Of a stretch of 64,000 bases of DNA, positions 8,701 through 17,362 are shown in pieces. Positions within the stretch are counted from its first letter, which is position 1. The number at the start of each line of letters is the position of its first letter. The stretch comes from an uncultured Marinobacter sp. (GTDB lineage Bacteria > Pseudomonadota > Gammaproteobacteria > Pseudomonadales > Oleiphilaceae). The stretch spans positions 1-64,000 of the forward strand of contig CAJXOQ010000001.1 in the NCBI GenBank assembly GCA_913057975.1. The letters run 5' to 3'. Made by a program: the position numbers and the translations under genes. The notes beneath the pieces are model-generated. The model was not told where the DNA came from, searched no databases, and saw nothing but the letters and a program-made list of their open reading frames with translations.

Positions 8701-10215
8701 TCAGCCCTGGCGGGGTGGGCGTTTACCAGAAGGCTTGCCACCCTTGCCGGGAGGCTTGCCCTTCGGGCCTGGGCCACCGCGGCCCTTGGGGCCCTTCTTG
8801 AATCCTGGCTTGAACCCGCCTGGCTTACCGCCTGGACGGCCACCTTTGCGGTCACGACGTGGCGGTGCCGTGGCAGAAACCACCGGCAGTGCTTCCGGCT
8901 GTTCCAGGGGCAGTGAGCCCGGCTGGGATGCCTCCAGATAGCAAGCCAGCGCACCAGCAACCATCGCAATGTCCATGTCGTTGCGTTCGGCAATTTCATC
9001 AAGCAACGCCATCGCCTTGCCCAGCTTGCCATCCTCGGCAAAGCTCAGAAGCTGTGACTCAAACTGCTCTTCGCGCATCTTCTTCAGAGCGTTGGGTGAG
9101 GGCAGTTCATAGGATTCCATCGGCGAATTGGTGGCGCGCTCAAGCGTGCGCAGCCAACTACGCTCACGAGGCGTGACCAGCAGAATCGCCTTGCCTTCAC
9201 GACCGGCACGGCCGGTGCGGCCAACCCGGTGAATGTAGGCTTCGGTGTCGTAAGGCACGTCGTAGTTGATTACGTGAGTAATGCGGGGGACATCAAGGCC
9301 GCGGGCCGCAACATCCGTTGCCACGATAATGTCTTTCTTGCCGCGCTTGAGGTCTTCTACCGTCTGCTCACGCTGGCGCTGGTTCAGGTCACCATTCAGC
9401 GGCGCTACGGCATGGCCGCGTGCGGATAGTTTTTCAGCCAGCAACGTGGTTTCCGCTTTCGTCCGCACAAAAATAATGGCGGCGTCGAGCGGTTCCACTT
9501 CCAGGATGCGGGTCAGGGCATCCAGTTTGCGTTCGGCATAGACCGGCAGAACAAACTGGGAAATGCGCTCAACCGTGCGGGTCTCGCTCTCGATTTTCAC
9601 TTCCGTGGCGTCGCGAAGATAGGTCTGGGCGACCTTCTTGATCTGCGGCGGCATGGTCGCGGAGAACAGCGCACGTTGGCAGTTGTCCGGGGTCTTTGCC
9701 AGGATCGCTTCCACGTCGTCGATGAAGCCCATGCGCAGCATTTCGTCGGCTTCGTCCAGTACCAGCGCCTTGAGGCTGTCCAGCTTCAGTGTGCCCTTGC
9801 GGAGGTGATCCAGCATTCGGCCAGGGGTGCCCACGATCACCTGGGCACCGCGGCGCAGGCCCTTGATCTGAGGGAAAAAGTCCTGACCGCCATAGATAGG
9901 CAGTACATGAAAGTTACGGAACTTGCTGGCATAGGTGGTAAACGCCTCGGCCACCTGGATGGCCAGTTCCCGCGTGGGTGCCAGAACGAGGATCTGCGGC
10001 GCCATCACAGACGCGTCTATCCGGCTCAGCAACGGCAGCGCAAAAGCGGCGGTTTTACCGGTACCCGTTTGGGCAACACCCAGTAAGTGCTTACCAGCCA
10101 ACAGCGCAGGGATCGTCTGGGCCTGTATGGGAGAGGGCTTTTCATAGCCAACGGCGGCAACTGCTTCGAGGACAGCTGGATCCAGGCCGAGGTCGGCAAA
10201 AGACAATTCAGACAT
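8701..10215 (-). CDS. DEAD-box ATP-dependent RNA helicase
   Basis: A 504-aa RNA helicase of the DeaD/RhlE/CsdA type that remodels RNA and ribosome-assembly intermediates with ATP. The motifs run in order: Q motif (GYEKPSPIQAQTIP), Walker A AQTGTGKT, DEAD in VLDEADEML, SAT in LFSATMPPQ, and HRVGRTGRAGREG. The last 70 or so residues are rich in Gly, Lys, Arg and Pro, an RNA-binding tail without a clear DbpA-type domain. ATG 10215 (MSELSFADLGL) is used because homology starts there, rather than a start 36 bp upstream. Which subfamily it belongs to is left open. Confidence 0.92.
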   Translation of the reverse strand: MSELSFADLGLDPAVLEAVAAVGYEKPSPIQAQTIPALLAGKHLLGVAQTGTGKTAAFALPLLSRIDASVMAPQILVLAPTRELAIQVAEAFTTYASKFRNFHVLPIYGGQDFFPQIKGLRRGAQVIVGTPGRMLDHLRKGTLKLDSLKALVLDEADEMLRMGFIDDVEAILAKTPDNCQRALFSATMPPQIKKVAQTYLRDATEVKIESETRTVERISQFVLPVYAERKLDALTRILEVEPLDAAIIFVRTKAETTLLAEKLSARGHAVAPLNGDLNQRQREQTVEDLKRGKKDIIVATDVAARGLDVPRITHVINYDVPYDTEAYIHRVGRTGRAGREGKAILLVTPRERSWLRTLERATNSPMESYELPSPNALKKMREEQFESQLLSFAEDGKLGKAMALLDEIAERNDMDIAMVAGALACYLEASQPGSLPLEQPEALPVVSATAPPRRDRKGGRPGGKPGGFKPGFKKGPKGRGGPGPKGKPPGKGGKPSGKRPPRQG

Positions 10216-10413
10216 TAATTTACTCGGAATTCGGAGGGTAGGGCATTGCATTGCAATGCGTGTTATGGCGGGGATTATAACTGGTTTGTTGTGTCTTTAA
10301 CACGGCTAATGCTGTTAGTGCAGTAGGTAGTTGCCGGCGATGACGGTTGCGTTGCGGGGGGAACTTCGGCAATCTCCGGGTTGTTTCGAATAGGATGCTA
10401 ACGAGGCGGGTGC

Positions 10414-11202
10414 ATGAATTTTGATGAATTGATGAAGAGTGGGGCCAACGGTAAAGATCTGGTTGTTCCTTCAAGCTGGGGCCAAGGACGTGCCTCTTTT
10501 GGTGGAGTGGTTGCAGCCCTGGTATTTAACCGAATGGCCAGTGTGGTCGCGCCCGGCCGCCCCATGCGTTCAATGCAGGTGTCCTTTGTGGGGCCAGTAA
10601 CGCCGGATGAGCCGGCGACAGTCGAGGCTGAAATCCTGCGGGAAGGCAAGGCCGTCAGTCAGGTTTTGGGCCGCATTGTCCAGGGCGGAGAACCTAAGTT
10701 GGTGGCGCTGGCGAGCTTTGGAAGCGACCGGGAGTCTGACGTTTCGGTGGACGCCGCACCAGCGCCCGAGGCGAAGCCGGTGGAGCAGTGCCACGGCCTG
10801 GATTTCATTGAAGGTGTTACACCGGAGTTCATTCAGCACATTGAGATGCGCTGGGCGTTTGGCAATCTTCCGTTCAGTGGTAAAGGTGGTCGGGAGCTTG
10901 GTGGCTGGATGCAGTTCCGGCAAACGCCTGAAACCTTTTCAGATGCCCACATTGTCGCGCTTGTTGATGCATGGCCGCCTGCTGTTTTGCCGTATGTGAA
11001 GCAGCGGGTGAAAACGAGCTCCTTAAGCTGGGCCCTTGACATTGTGCACCCCAGGCCAGTATTGGAGCCAGGGGACTGGCTATTATACAAGGCGGAGATT
11101 GATAAGGCTGACGCGGGATACGGTCATACCCAGGCCGGTATCTGGACCGCTAGTGGAGAGCTCGTAGCGCTGAGCCGACAAACGGTAACGGTATTTGGGT
11201 AG
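10414..11202 (+). CDS. Thioesterase-superfamily (double hotdog) acyl-CoA thioesterase-like protein
   Basis: A 262-aa protein whose first half (GQGRASFGGVVAALVFNRM, then MRSMQVSFVGPV) and second half (MRWAFGNLPFSG, ELGGWMQFR, HIVALVDAWPPAVLP, and a final YGHTQAGIWTASGELVALSRQTV) match the two hotdog domains of TesB-like acyl-CoA thioesterases. The final segment is the typical C-terminal catalytic-domain ending. Substrate is not identifiable. It is a single gene behind a divergent spacing of about 200 bp from the helicase gene. ATG 10414 follows a GAGGCGGG. Confidence 0.8.
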   Translation: MNFDELMKSGANGKDLVVPSSWGQGRASFGGVVAALVFNRMASVVAPGRPMRSMQVSFVGPVTPDEPATVEAEILREGKAVSQVLGRIVQGGEPKLVALASFGSDRESDVSVDAAPAPEAKPVEQCHGLDFIEGVTPEFIQHIEMRWAFGNLPFSGKGGRELGGWMQFRQTPETFSDAHIVALVDAWPPAVLPYVKQRVKTSSLSWALDIVHPRPVLEPGDWLLYKAEIDKADAGYGHTQAGIWTASGELVALSRQTVTVFG

Positions 11203-11368
11203 AAGGGACACTCTATCGTTGATGAGGGAGCTGCCATACTTGACTCACTCGCTACCTTGATTAAGCCATCGGTGCTGATCCAAAGGACAGAGTATTTCGG
11301 GATGCCTCCGAGTTTGTGAAGGCCCAGCGCCTGAACAGGATGACGAGTGACTTGGCTGCCGGTGGTAC
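11203..11368 (+). other. Intergenic stretch with possible decayed coding remnant
   Basis: Between the thioesterase stop and the convergent paaX stop there is no intact gene. Two short plus-strand stretches in different frames translate to protein-like text (AAILDSLATLIKPS, then RDASEFVKAQRLNRMTSDLAAGG), the second running on into the paaX antisense. This could be a frameshifted relic of an unidentified gene or chance. No product is assigned. Confidence 0.2.
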
Positions 11369-12337
11369 CTATGACGTTTCTCGCTCCGTTGTGAAATCAG
11401 TCTTGCTGGCGACATCTCTCAGGCCACCGAAACGCCGATAAAACTTCTCCCCGGGCCCCGGCAGAGGGCCGGAAGCGTTTTCCAGGGTTTCATCCAGCCA
11501 CTGTTCAGCCCGCACATAGATTTGGCGATACAGATTTCGGCAGAGTTGCTTGGCGCTGCGCCCTTCCCAGTCTCCCGGTAGTAACTCATCGGGCAGGATG
11601 GGGTCCCGGAGCAAAATTTTTCGATACTCGTGTATGAGCAGGATACGGACGGTCAGGCATTCCTCAGGGCTGAGGGTGTCATCGGACTGCAGTTCGCGCC
11701 AAAGCGGGCGAAACTGGCTCAGGAAGCGTCGATACCGGCCACCGAGTTCATCCAGGTTCCAGCTTTCGCGAACTTGAAGTCGCAGTGCCCTCGGGCTCTT
11801 TTGCTCCATTGGCACCGTCTGCATGACGATGGTGTCCTCCAGGGCGCCCCATTCCTGGAGCATCGGTATCAGCTCGCTGCGGGTGAACCTGGGGTGCTCC
11901 ATCAGGCCGGGTGCCATGCTGCCGAAGCTGAGCCACTTCAGTTCATCCCGAACCTTCTGGCGAAGCTCGGGAGATAGCTGGTTCAGATACACGAGGCACC
12001 AGCTACCGCTCCACTCCTCCGTTTCCAGGTTGTAGACATGCTGAAAAGCCTGCTCAAAGCGGCGTAGCCCGGGGCCGGTGAGGCTGTAGTAACTGCATCG
12101 CCCGACTTTCTCAGTTTGTAGCCAGGATTCTTGAACCAGGCGATAAACAGAGGTTCGAACCAGACGTTGGCTGATGCCCATGGGTTCCACCAGCTTCATC
12201 AGGCTGCCAAGCCAGACGTTGCCTCCACGAGGAACGATGGCATCGCCATAGATTGTGCTGATAAGAGAACCGGCGCGCAGTGGCCGCTTCTTCTGAAAAT
12301 TCTGGACAAGTAGTTCGAGCTGGCTTTTTGCAGTCAT
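11369..12337 (-). CDS. paaX: PaaX family phenylacetic-acid-responsive transcriptional repressor
   Basis: A 322-aa protein resembling PaaX, the GntR-type winged-helix repressor of phenylacetate catabolism that is released from DNA by phenylacetyl-CoA. Its N-terminus (GSLISTIYGDAIVPRGGNVWLGSL, then ISQRLVRTSVYRLVQESWL) is the PaaX helix-turn-helix domain, followed by the family's central and C-terminal domains (YSLTGPGLRRFEQAFQHVY). ATG 12337 (MTAKSQLELLV) is preferred to one 27 bp upstream. It is divergent from the ABC transporter genes, and the intergenic region carries one copy of the inverted motif also found before paaA and paaG. Confidence 0.9.
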   Translation of the reverse strand: MTAKSQLELLVQNFQKKRPLRAGSLISTIYGDAIVPRGGNVWLGSLMKLVEPMGISQRLVRTSVYRLVQESWLQTEKVGRCSYYSLTGPGLRRFEQAFQHVYNLETEEWSGSWCLVYLNQLSPELRQKVRDELKWLSFGSMAPGLMEHPRFTRSELIPMLQEWGALEDTIVMQTVPMEQKSPRALRLQVRESWNLDELGGRYRRFLSQFRPLWRELQSDDTLSPEECLTVRILLIHEYRKILLRDPILPDELLPGDWEGRSAKQLCRNLYRQIYVRAEQWLDETLENASGPLPGPGEKFYRRFGGLRDVASKTDFTTERETS

Positions 12338-12614
12338 GGACTTAGGTTCGCAAATAAGAATCAATGAAACACGTTGGACGTATTATGCGGGTCTTTCGTG
12401 TCAGGTAAAGGTTTGTCTCTCCGGTTGCTCTGCTAGCACATTTCATGTGCCCCAACTTTGCCTCCGGGGCTATGGTCAGACTCCGTGAAATCGGTTGACA
12501 CTGGCATTATGATACAATAAGTTCGTTAAATATTCGTCATCGGTATCGAATTATATTGAGGGCGAAGACACAAAAATACATTCAAGCCCAGCACAATTCG
12601 GGAGAACAAGAACA
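12338..12614. promoter_or_regulatory. paaX / ABC-transporter divergent intergenic region
   Basis: This 277-bp non-coding region contains a TTGACA at 12495-12500 and an AT-rich stretch with TATGATACAAT. No spacing gives a clean sigma-70 pair. The candidate operator at 12510-12548 lies on the transporter side. The 5' end of the transporter message, with a GGGAGAAC before the ATG at 12615, completes it. Confidence 0.5.
12510..12548. promoter_or_regulatory. Candidate paa-regulon operator, copy 1
   Basis: TGATAC (12510-12515) and GTATCG (12543-12548) form an inverted pair with a 27-bp spacer and one mismatch. The same architecture recurs before paaA (27 bp) and before paaG/paaY (28 bp). PaaX is the natural candidate binder by position; that is inference. 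Confidence 0.4.
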
Positions 12615-13769
12615 ATGCTTAAAACGATGATGCGCCGCGCAGGACAATGCGCAGTGGTTGCTGCAGCATGCCTCATGATGAGTGCGCAGGCAGCTGAACC
12701 AATCAAAATCGGGTCGTTCCTGTCAGTAACAGGTCCGGCATCCTTCCTTGGCGATCCCGAGCTGAAAACCCTCGAGATGTATGTCGAGAAAATCAACGAA
12801 GAAGGCGGTGTCCTCGGGCGTCAACTGGAGCTGATCCATTATGACGACGTTGGGAATGCTTCCTCTGCCCGTAACTTCGCCAGCCGTCTGATCCGTTCGG
12901 ATCGAGTGGATATCATTGTGGGCGGCAGCACCACCGGCGCCACAATGGCTGCGGTTCCGCTGATTGAACAGGCACAAGTTCCGTTTATCTCTTTGGCAGG
13001 TGCTGTCGTTATTACGACACCGGTGAAGAAGTGGGTATTCAAAACCCCTCAGTCTGACCGCATGGCGGCGGAGCGTATTCTGGCGGATATGAAAGACCGT
13101 GGAATTACCAAGATTGGTCTGATTTCCGGCACAGGTGGCTTTGGCAGTTCCGGCCGCACCCAGACTCTGGAGGTGGCAGAGCAGATGGGTATGGATGTGG
13201 TGGCTGATGTTACCTATAGCGGATCTGATACGGATATGACCGCACAGCTGACCAATATCCGTAACACGAAAGGCGTGGAAGCCGTCCTCAACTTTGGTTT
13301 TGGTCAGGGGCCCGCTATCGTCACCCGCAACTATGTTCAGTTGGGAATGAAACTTCCGTTCTATCAATCTCACGGTGTTGCGTCTGACAGCTTCCTTGAT
13401 CTGGCGGGTTCGTCAGCCGAAGGTCTTCGCCTGCCGGCATCCCCCTTGTTGGTTCCGGACTCATTGCCGCAAGAGGATCCTCAGAAAGAAGTGGTTCAGA
13501 ATTACAAGGCCGAATATGAAGCTCACTGGGACTCCAAGGTTTCAACCTTTGGCGCCTACGCCTATGACGGGCTGATGCTGGCCGTTCGTGCCATTGAAAA
13601 GGCAGGCTCTACCGATCCTGAAGCGGTACGCAGTGCTCTGGAAAATATTCAGGGTTATGTCGGGGTGACCGGTGAATTCAACATGTCGCCGGACGACCAC
13701 AATGGCCTTGATGCCGACTCCTTCCGCATTCTGGAAGTCCAGAACGGCGAATGGAAACTGATTGACTGA
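12615..13769 (+). CDS. ABC transporter periplasmic substrate-binding protein (LivK/HAAT family)
   Basis: A 384-aa exported receptor for a branched-chain-amino-acid-type (HAAT) ABC importer. Residues 1-27 form a signal peptide (MRRAGQCAVVAAACLMMSAQA, cleavage before AEPIKIG). The periplasmic-binding-protein type I fold follows: IKIGSFLSVTGPASFLGDP, GRQLELIHYDD, and GGSTTGATMAAVPLIEQAQVPFISL. HAAT systems often carry aromatic acids as well as amino acids. Divergent paaX and the shared operator motif suggest a phenylacetate-related or aromatic substrate here (inference). A strong hairpin at 13792-13824 separates it from the permease genes. Confidence 0.88.
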   Translation: MLKTMMRRAGQCAVVAAACLMMSAQAAEPIKIGSFLSVTGPASFLGDPELKTLEMYVEKINEEGGVLGRQLELIHYDDVGNASSARNFASRLIRSDRVDIIVGGSTTGATMAAVPLIEQAQVPFISLAGAVVITTPVKKWVFKTPQSDRMAAERILADMKDRGITKIGLISGTGGFGSSGRTQTLEVAEQMGMDVVADVTYSGSDTDMTAQLTNIRNTKGVEAVLNFGFGQGPAIVTRNYVQLGMKLPFYQSHGVASDSFLDLAGSSAEGLRLPASPLLVPDSLPQEDPQKEVVQNYKAEYEAHWDSKVSTFGAYAYDGLMLAVRAIEKAGSTDPEAVRSALENIQGYVGVTGEFNMSPDDHNGLDADSFRILEVQNGEWKLID

Positions 13770-13791
13770 ACTCCTTTTCACCTGTCTCGCG

Positions 13792-13824
13792 GCTGGCGGC
13801 TGTCCTTTTGGACGGGTCGCCAGC
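13792..13824 (+). other. Intercistronic hairpin between binding-protein and permease genes
   Basis: GCTGGCG (13792-13798) pairs with CGCCAGC (13818-13824), and inside it GTCC (13802-13805) pairs with GGAC (13810-13813) around a TTTT loop. No U-tract follows, so it is more likely an mRNA-stabilising or attenuating structure than a full terminator. Such hairpins are known to keep binding-protein transcripts more abundant than those of the membrane components, as at malE-malF. Confidence 0.55.
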
Positions 13825-13848
13825 TGATGTTCGACCGGAACCACCGCT

Positions 13849-14724
13849 ATGCTCGCAGAATTCTTACAGTACCTGTTCACCGGGATTACTATCGGTGCGA
13901 CTTACGCCCTGATCGCCCTCGGTTTTACCCTGATTTATAACGCCAGCCACGTCATCAATTTTGCCCAGGGCGAGTTTTTGATGATTGGCGGTATGGCGAC
14001 CGTTTCCCTGACAGCCATGGGAGTGCCCATGGTGATTGCAGTTGTGCTGGCGGTCATTCTGGCAGGTGTGCTGGGTATTGCCCTTCAGCGCTTCGCCATC
14101 GCACCGGCCAAACAGGCCGATGTAGTAACGCTGATTATCATCACCATCGGTGCATCCATTTTCATCCGCGGCATTGCTCAGGTTGTCTGGGGCAAGGAGT
14201 ACCACGTGATGCAGAATTTCAGTACGGACCAGCCTATCCAGGTCTTTGGCGCCGTGCTGAACAGCCAAAGCCTGTGGGTTCTTGGTATTGGCGCGGTCAT
14301 GGTAGTGGCTCTGGTGTTGTTCTTTACCAAGACTTTGATCGGTAAAGCGATTCTTGCGACATCCATGAACAAGGAGGCGGCGCGCCTGGTGGGGATCCGT
14401 ACCCAGATGGTGCTCATGCTGGCGTTTATGGTGTCTGCGCTGCTGGGCTCGGTGGCTGGCATTGTGGTTGCCCCGATCACCTTCACGTCCTATGACATCG
14501 GCATCATCCTCGGCCTGAAAGGCTTTGTTGCTGCGGCTATCGGCGGTCTCGGCAGCGGTGTCGGTGCTGTTGTCGGTGGCCTTGCGCTCGGTATTGTTGA
14601 AGCCATGGCGGCCGGTTACATCTCGTCCGATTACAAGGATGCCGTAGCGTTTTCCATGATTCTGCTGGTGCTTTTCTTTATGCCCCGAGGATTGTTTGGT
14701 GCCAAAGTAGTGGAGCGCGTCTGA
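13849..14724 (+). CDS. HAAT-family ABC transporter permease, LivH type
   Basis: A 291-aa inner-membrane permease with about eight hydrophobic segments. GATYALIALGFTLIYNASHVINFAQGEFLMIG at the N-terminus is the hallmark LivH motif, and EAARLVGIRTQMVLMLAF is the cytoplasmic coupling loop that contacts the ATPases. GLKGFVAAAIGGLGS follows near the C-terminus. It pairs with the LivM-type permease, whose start overlaps its last base. It forms the translocation channel for the ligand delivered by the upstream binding protein. Confidence 0.9.
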   Translation: MLAEFLQYLFTGITIGATYALIALGFTLIYNASHVINFAQGEFLMIGGMATVSLTAMGVPMVIAVVLAVILAGVLGIALQRFAIAPAKQADVVTLIIITIGASIFIRGIAQVVWGKEYHVMQNFSTDQPIQVFGAVLNSQSLWVLGIGAVMVVALVLFFTKTLIGKAILATSMNKEAARLVGIRTQMVLMLAFMVSALLGSVAGIVVAPITFTSYDIGIILGLKGFVAAAIGGLGSGVGAVVGGLALGIVEAMAAGYISSDYKDAVAFSMILLVLFFMPRGLFGAKVVERV

Positions 14725-15731
14725 TGTTGAACCGGTTTATGCAGTCGCGCCTGCGGGGTCTGGTGATCCTCGCACTAATTCTGATTATTCTTCCGGCTTT
14801 TCTGGGCAACCCGTTTCATTATGAACTGGTCATCCAGATGGCCATTATCGCCGCTACGGTTGTCGGTCTGAATCTGCTGGTGGGCTTTGCCGGCCAGATC
14901 AGTCTCGGTCATGCCGGGTTTTTTGGCCTGGGGGCTTACTTTACCGGTATTGCGACCGGGACTTACGGCTGGTCTTCTTTGCCTGCGCTGGTGGTAGGGG
15001 CCATCGCAGTCGGCACTATTGCCTGGCTGGTCGGGCGTCCGATCCTGCGCCTGAAAGGGCATTACCTGTCTATGGCAACCCTCGCAGTGGGCTTCATTAT
15101 TGCCATCATACTGAACAACGAACGTGCCATTACCGGCGGCCCGGACGGCATGCCGGTTCCTGCCCTGGATCTGTTCGGCTGGGAGCTAAGTACGTTTGGT
15201 CGATATTCCTTGTTTGGTATCGAGATCTCTGGTGTTCAGGCATGGTATATCCTGGCCAGCGTGGTTCTTCTGGTGGCAGTCTGGTTTGCACTGAATCTCA
15301 TTGAATCGCCTATCGGAAGAGCTTTGCGCTCCGTGCACGGCTCGGAAGTGGCTGCCAGCGTGGTGGGAGTCGATACGGCAAAGTACAAAAGCCTTGTGTT
15401 TGTGATTTCCGCCATCTATGCAAGTGTGATGGGAGGGCTTTACGCTCACTTTCAGGGCTTTATCACTCCGGCCGTAGCCAGCTTCGAATTCTCGATTCTC
15501 TTTATCACCATGGTCGTTCTTGGCGGTATGGGTTCCACATTCGGCGTGATTCTGGGCGCCGTGGTTTTGAAACTGTTGCCCCAGGTTCTGGCGGACTTCC
15601 AGGAGCTCGAAACCGTCATGTTCGGCCTGATCCTGATGCTGACCATGATTTTTATGCCCAAGGGCTTACTCCCGACCCTGACCGCTGTGGTTTCCAAAAG
15701 AATGCGTAAGAAAGCGGGAGGTGAGGCATGA
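14724..15731 (+). CDS. HAAT-family ABC transporter permease, LivM type
   Basis: A 335-aa membrane permease. LLVGFAGQISLGHAGFFGLGAYFTGI is the LivM signature, and GRALRSVHGSEVAASVVGVDTAKYKSLVFVISA is the coupling loop; AVLGGMGSTFG-type motif appears as VVLGGMGSTFGVILGA near the end. Its ATG shares one base with the livH stop, and its stop overlaps the start of the LivG-type ATPase by four bases, so the permeases and ATPase are translationally linked. Confidence 0.9.
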   Translation: MLNRFMQSRLRGLVILALILIILPAFLGNPFHYELVIQMAIIAATVVGLNLLVGFAGQISLGHAGFFGLGAYFTGIATGTYGWSSLPALVVGAIAVGTIAWLVGRPILRLKGHYLSMATLAVGFIIAIILNNERAITGGPDGMPVPALDLFGWELSTFGRYSLFGIEISGVQAWYILASVVLLVAVWFALNLIESPIGRALRSVHGSEVAASVVGVDTAKYKSLVFVISAIYASVMGGLYAHFQGFITPAVASFEFSILFITMVVLGGMGSTFGVILGAVVLKLLPQVLADFQELETVMFGLILMLTMIFMPKGLLPTLTAVVSKRMRKKAGGEA

Positions 15732-16486
15732 CAGCACTGGTTGAAGTGAAAGGGTTGGATAAGGCCTTTGGTGGTGTTCATGCGGTTGAAGGGGTCAGTT
15801 TCGCCGTAGAAGCCGGGCAGGTCTATTCTGTCATTGGTCCGAACGGCGCCGGCAAGACCACGCTGTTCAACCTGATCACCGGCCTCTACACCCCCACAAA
15901 AGGTGAGATCCTGCTTAACGGTGAAAGTACCGCGAAGCTTGAGCCGAACCAGCTTGCGGAGCGGGGCATGTGCCGGACCTTTCAGCAGATGCAGATTTGC
16001 ATGAATATGACCGCCATCGAGAACGTGATGCTGGGCCGGCATCTACAGCTCAGGAACAGCCTGTTTACCACGTTGTTCCGGTTGCCGTCTCTGCGTAACA
16101 ATGAGACGGCTGCCCGTAAACGCGCCGCTGATCTTATGGAATACGTTGGTTGTGGTGATTACCTGGATACGGAAGCCTCCGCCATGTCCTATGGCGCGCT
16201 CAAGCGGCTCGAAATTGCACGGGCCCTGGCCGCCGAGCCAAAGGTCATTCTTCTGGATGAGCCGGCGGCGGGCCTGAATGCCACGGAAACCTCGGCACTG
16301 GAGGCGTTGATCCGGAAAATTGCAGACCAGGGCATAACCGTGATGTTGGTTGAGCACGATATGAAACTGGTGATGGGGATATCCGACCGGTTGCTGGTGC
16401 TGAACTATGGTCGTGTTCTGGCCGAAGGTAACCCCGAAGAAGTCCGTCAGAACCCGGACGTTATCGCCGCCTACCTGGGTGGCTGA
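15728..16486 (+). CDS. HAAT-family ABC transporter ATPase, LivG type
   Basis: A 252-aa nucleotide-binding subunit. The Walker A motif is GPNGAGKTT, the Q-loop CRTFQQMQI, the signature region MSYGALKRLEIARAL (the divergent SYG form usual for LivG), Walker B VILLDEPAAGLN, and the H-loop VEHDMKLVM. The C-terminal VIAAYLGG is typical of LivG. It powers the importer with the LivF-type ATPase 17 bp downstream. Confidence 0.92.
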   Translation: MTALVEVKGLDKAFGGVHAVEGVSFAVEAGQVYSVIGPNGAGKTTLFNLITGLYTPTKGEILLNGESTAKLEPNQLAERGMCRTFQQMQICMNMTAIENVMLGRHLQLRNSLFTTLFRLPSLRNNETAARKRAADLMEYVGCGDYLDTEASAMSYGALKRLEIARALAAEPKVILLDEPAAGLNATETSALEALIRKIADQGITVMLVEHDMKLVMGISDRLLVLNYGRVLAEGNPEEVRQNPDVIAAYLGG

Positions 16487-16503
16487 GCAAGGAGACATTT
16501 CAC

Positions 16504-17271
16504 ATGAGCGAGCAACACACTGAAATGGCGCCTGCCCAGCCAAGCAGTGAACAGGCCAGTCAGGAGATGCTGTCTATCCGAGGGCTGGTAACATCTTATG
16601 GCCAGATCGAGGTGCTGCATGATGTGGATATCCACATCAATAGTGGTGAGATCGTATCGCTTGTCGGTGCTAATGGTGCCGGCAAATCAACCCTCCTGAT
16701 GACTATCTCCGGGCTGCAGCCTACTGACCGGGGCGCTGTTTCCTTTGAAGGCAAGGACCTCGCGAAGATCGCATCGGACCAGCGGGTGGCCGCTGGCATC
16801 GTGCAGGTGCCTGAGGGCCGGCAGGTTTTCAAGGACCTCAGTGTCCATGACAACCTTCTTCTGGGAGCCTATACCCGTGGAAAGACCCCCGAGGTAATGG
16901 ACGACCTGGAGCGCATGTACACCAAGTTTCCCATCCTTCGCCAGAAACGTCATAACCTGGCCGGTGAGCTTTCCGGTGGCCAACAACAGATGCTTGCCAT
17001 GGGGCGGGCACTGATGGCCAAGCCAAGACTGCTGCTTCTGGACGAGCCCAGCATGGGCCTTGCACCGTTGATCATCGAAGAGATTTTCAACATCGTTAAA
17101 GAGCTCAAGGAAGAGGGCATTACCATTTTCCTGGTCGAACAGAATGCGTCTCAGGCATTGGCACTGGCCGACCGTGGCTATGTATTGGAGACCGGAAAGG
17201 TGGTGATTGAGGGAACCGGCCAGGAACTGCTCAGCAACGAGAAAGTGCGTGAGGCGTACCTGGGAATGTAA
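16504..17271 (+). CDS. HAAT-family ABC transporter ATPase, LivF type
   Basis: A 255-aa second nucleotide-binding subunit. Walker A is GANGAGKST, signature ELSGGQQQMLAMGRAL, Walker B LLLLDEPSMGLAP, and the H-loop FLVEQNASQAL. The protein carries about 24 extra N-terminal residues (Gln/Ser/Ala rich) before the conserved MLSIRGLVTSYG; an AAGGAGA upstream supports the ATG at 16504. It is the last gene of the five-gene importer operon. Confidence 0.92.
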   Translation: MSEQHTEMAPAQPSSEQASQEMLSIRGLVTSYGQIEVLHDVDIHINSGEIVSLVGANGAGKSTLLMTISGLQPTDRGAVSFEGKDLAKIASDQRVAAGIVQVPEGRQVFKDLSVHDNLLLGAYTRGKTPEVMDDLERMYTKFPILRQKRHNLAGELSGGQQQMLAMGRALMAKPRLLLLDEPSMGLAPLIIEEIFNIVKELKEEGITIFLVEQNASQALALADRGYVLETGKVVIEGTGQELLSNEKVREAYLGM

Positions 17272-17300
17272 TGCTTTCCGGCCCTGTGAAAGCGGCCACG

Positions 17301-17328
17301 AAAAAGCCCCGCACGGAGGCGAGGCTTT
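17301..17328 (-). terminator. Rho-independent terminator of the symporter operon
   Basis: Read on the minus strand, AAAGCC (17328-17323) and GGCTTT (17308-17303) pair through a GC-rich stem and are followed by further T residues (TTTTT run at 17305-17301). It lies 35 bp past the symporter stop. The same hairpin may also slow transcription out of livF from the other side. Confidence 0.65.
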
Positions 17329-17362
17329 GGCGGTTCACCCTCAGTGAATCTTTGTGGGGCCG

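Noticed and set aside
12495..12523. Sigma-70 promoter with TTGACA at 12495
   Set aside because: No acceptable -10 hexamer lies 16-18 bp downstream, so it was not listed as a separate promoter.
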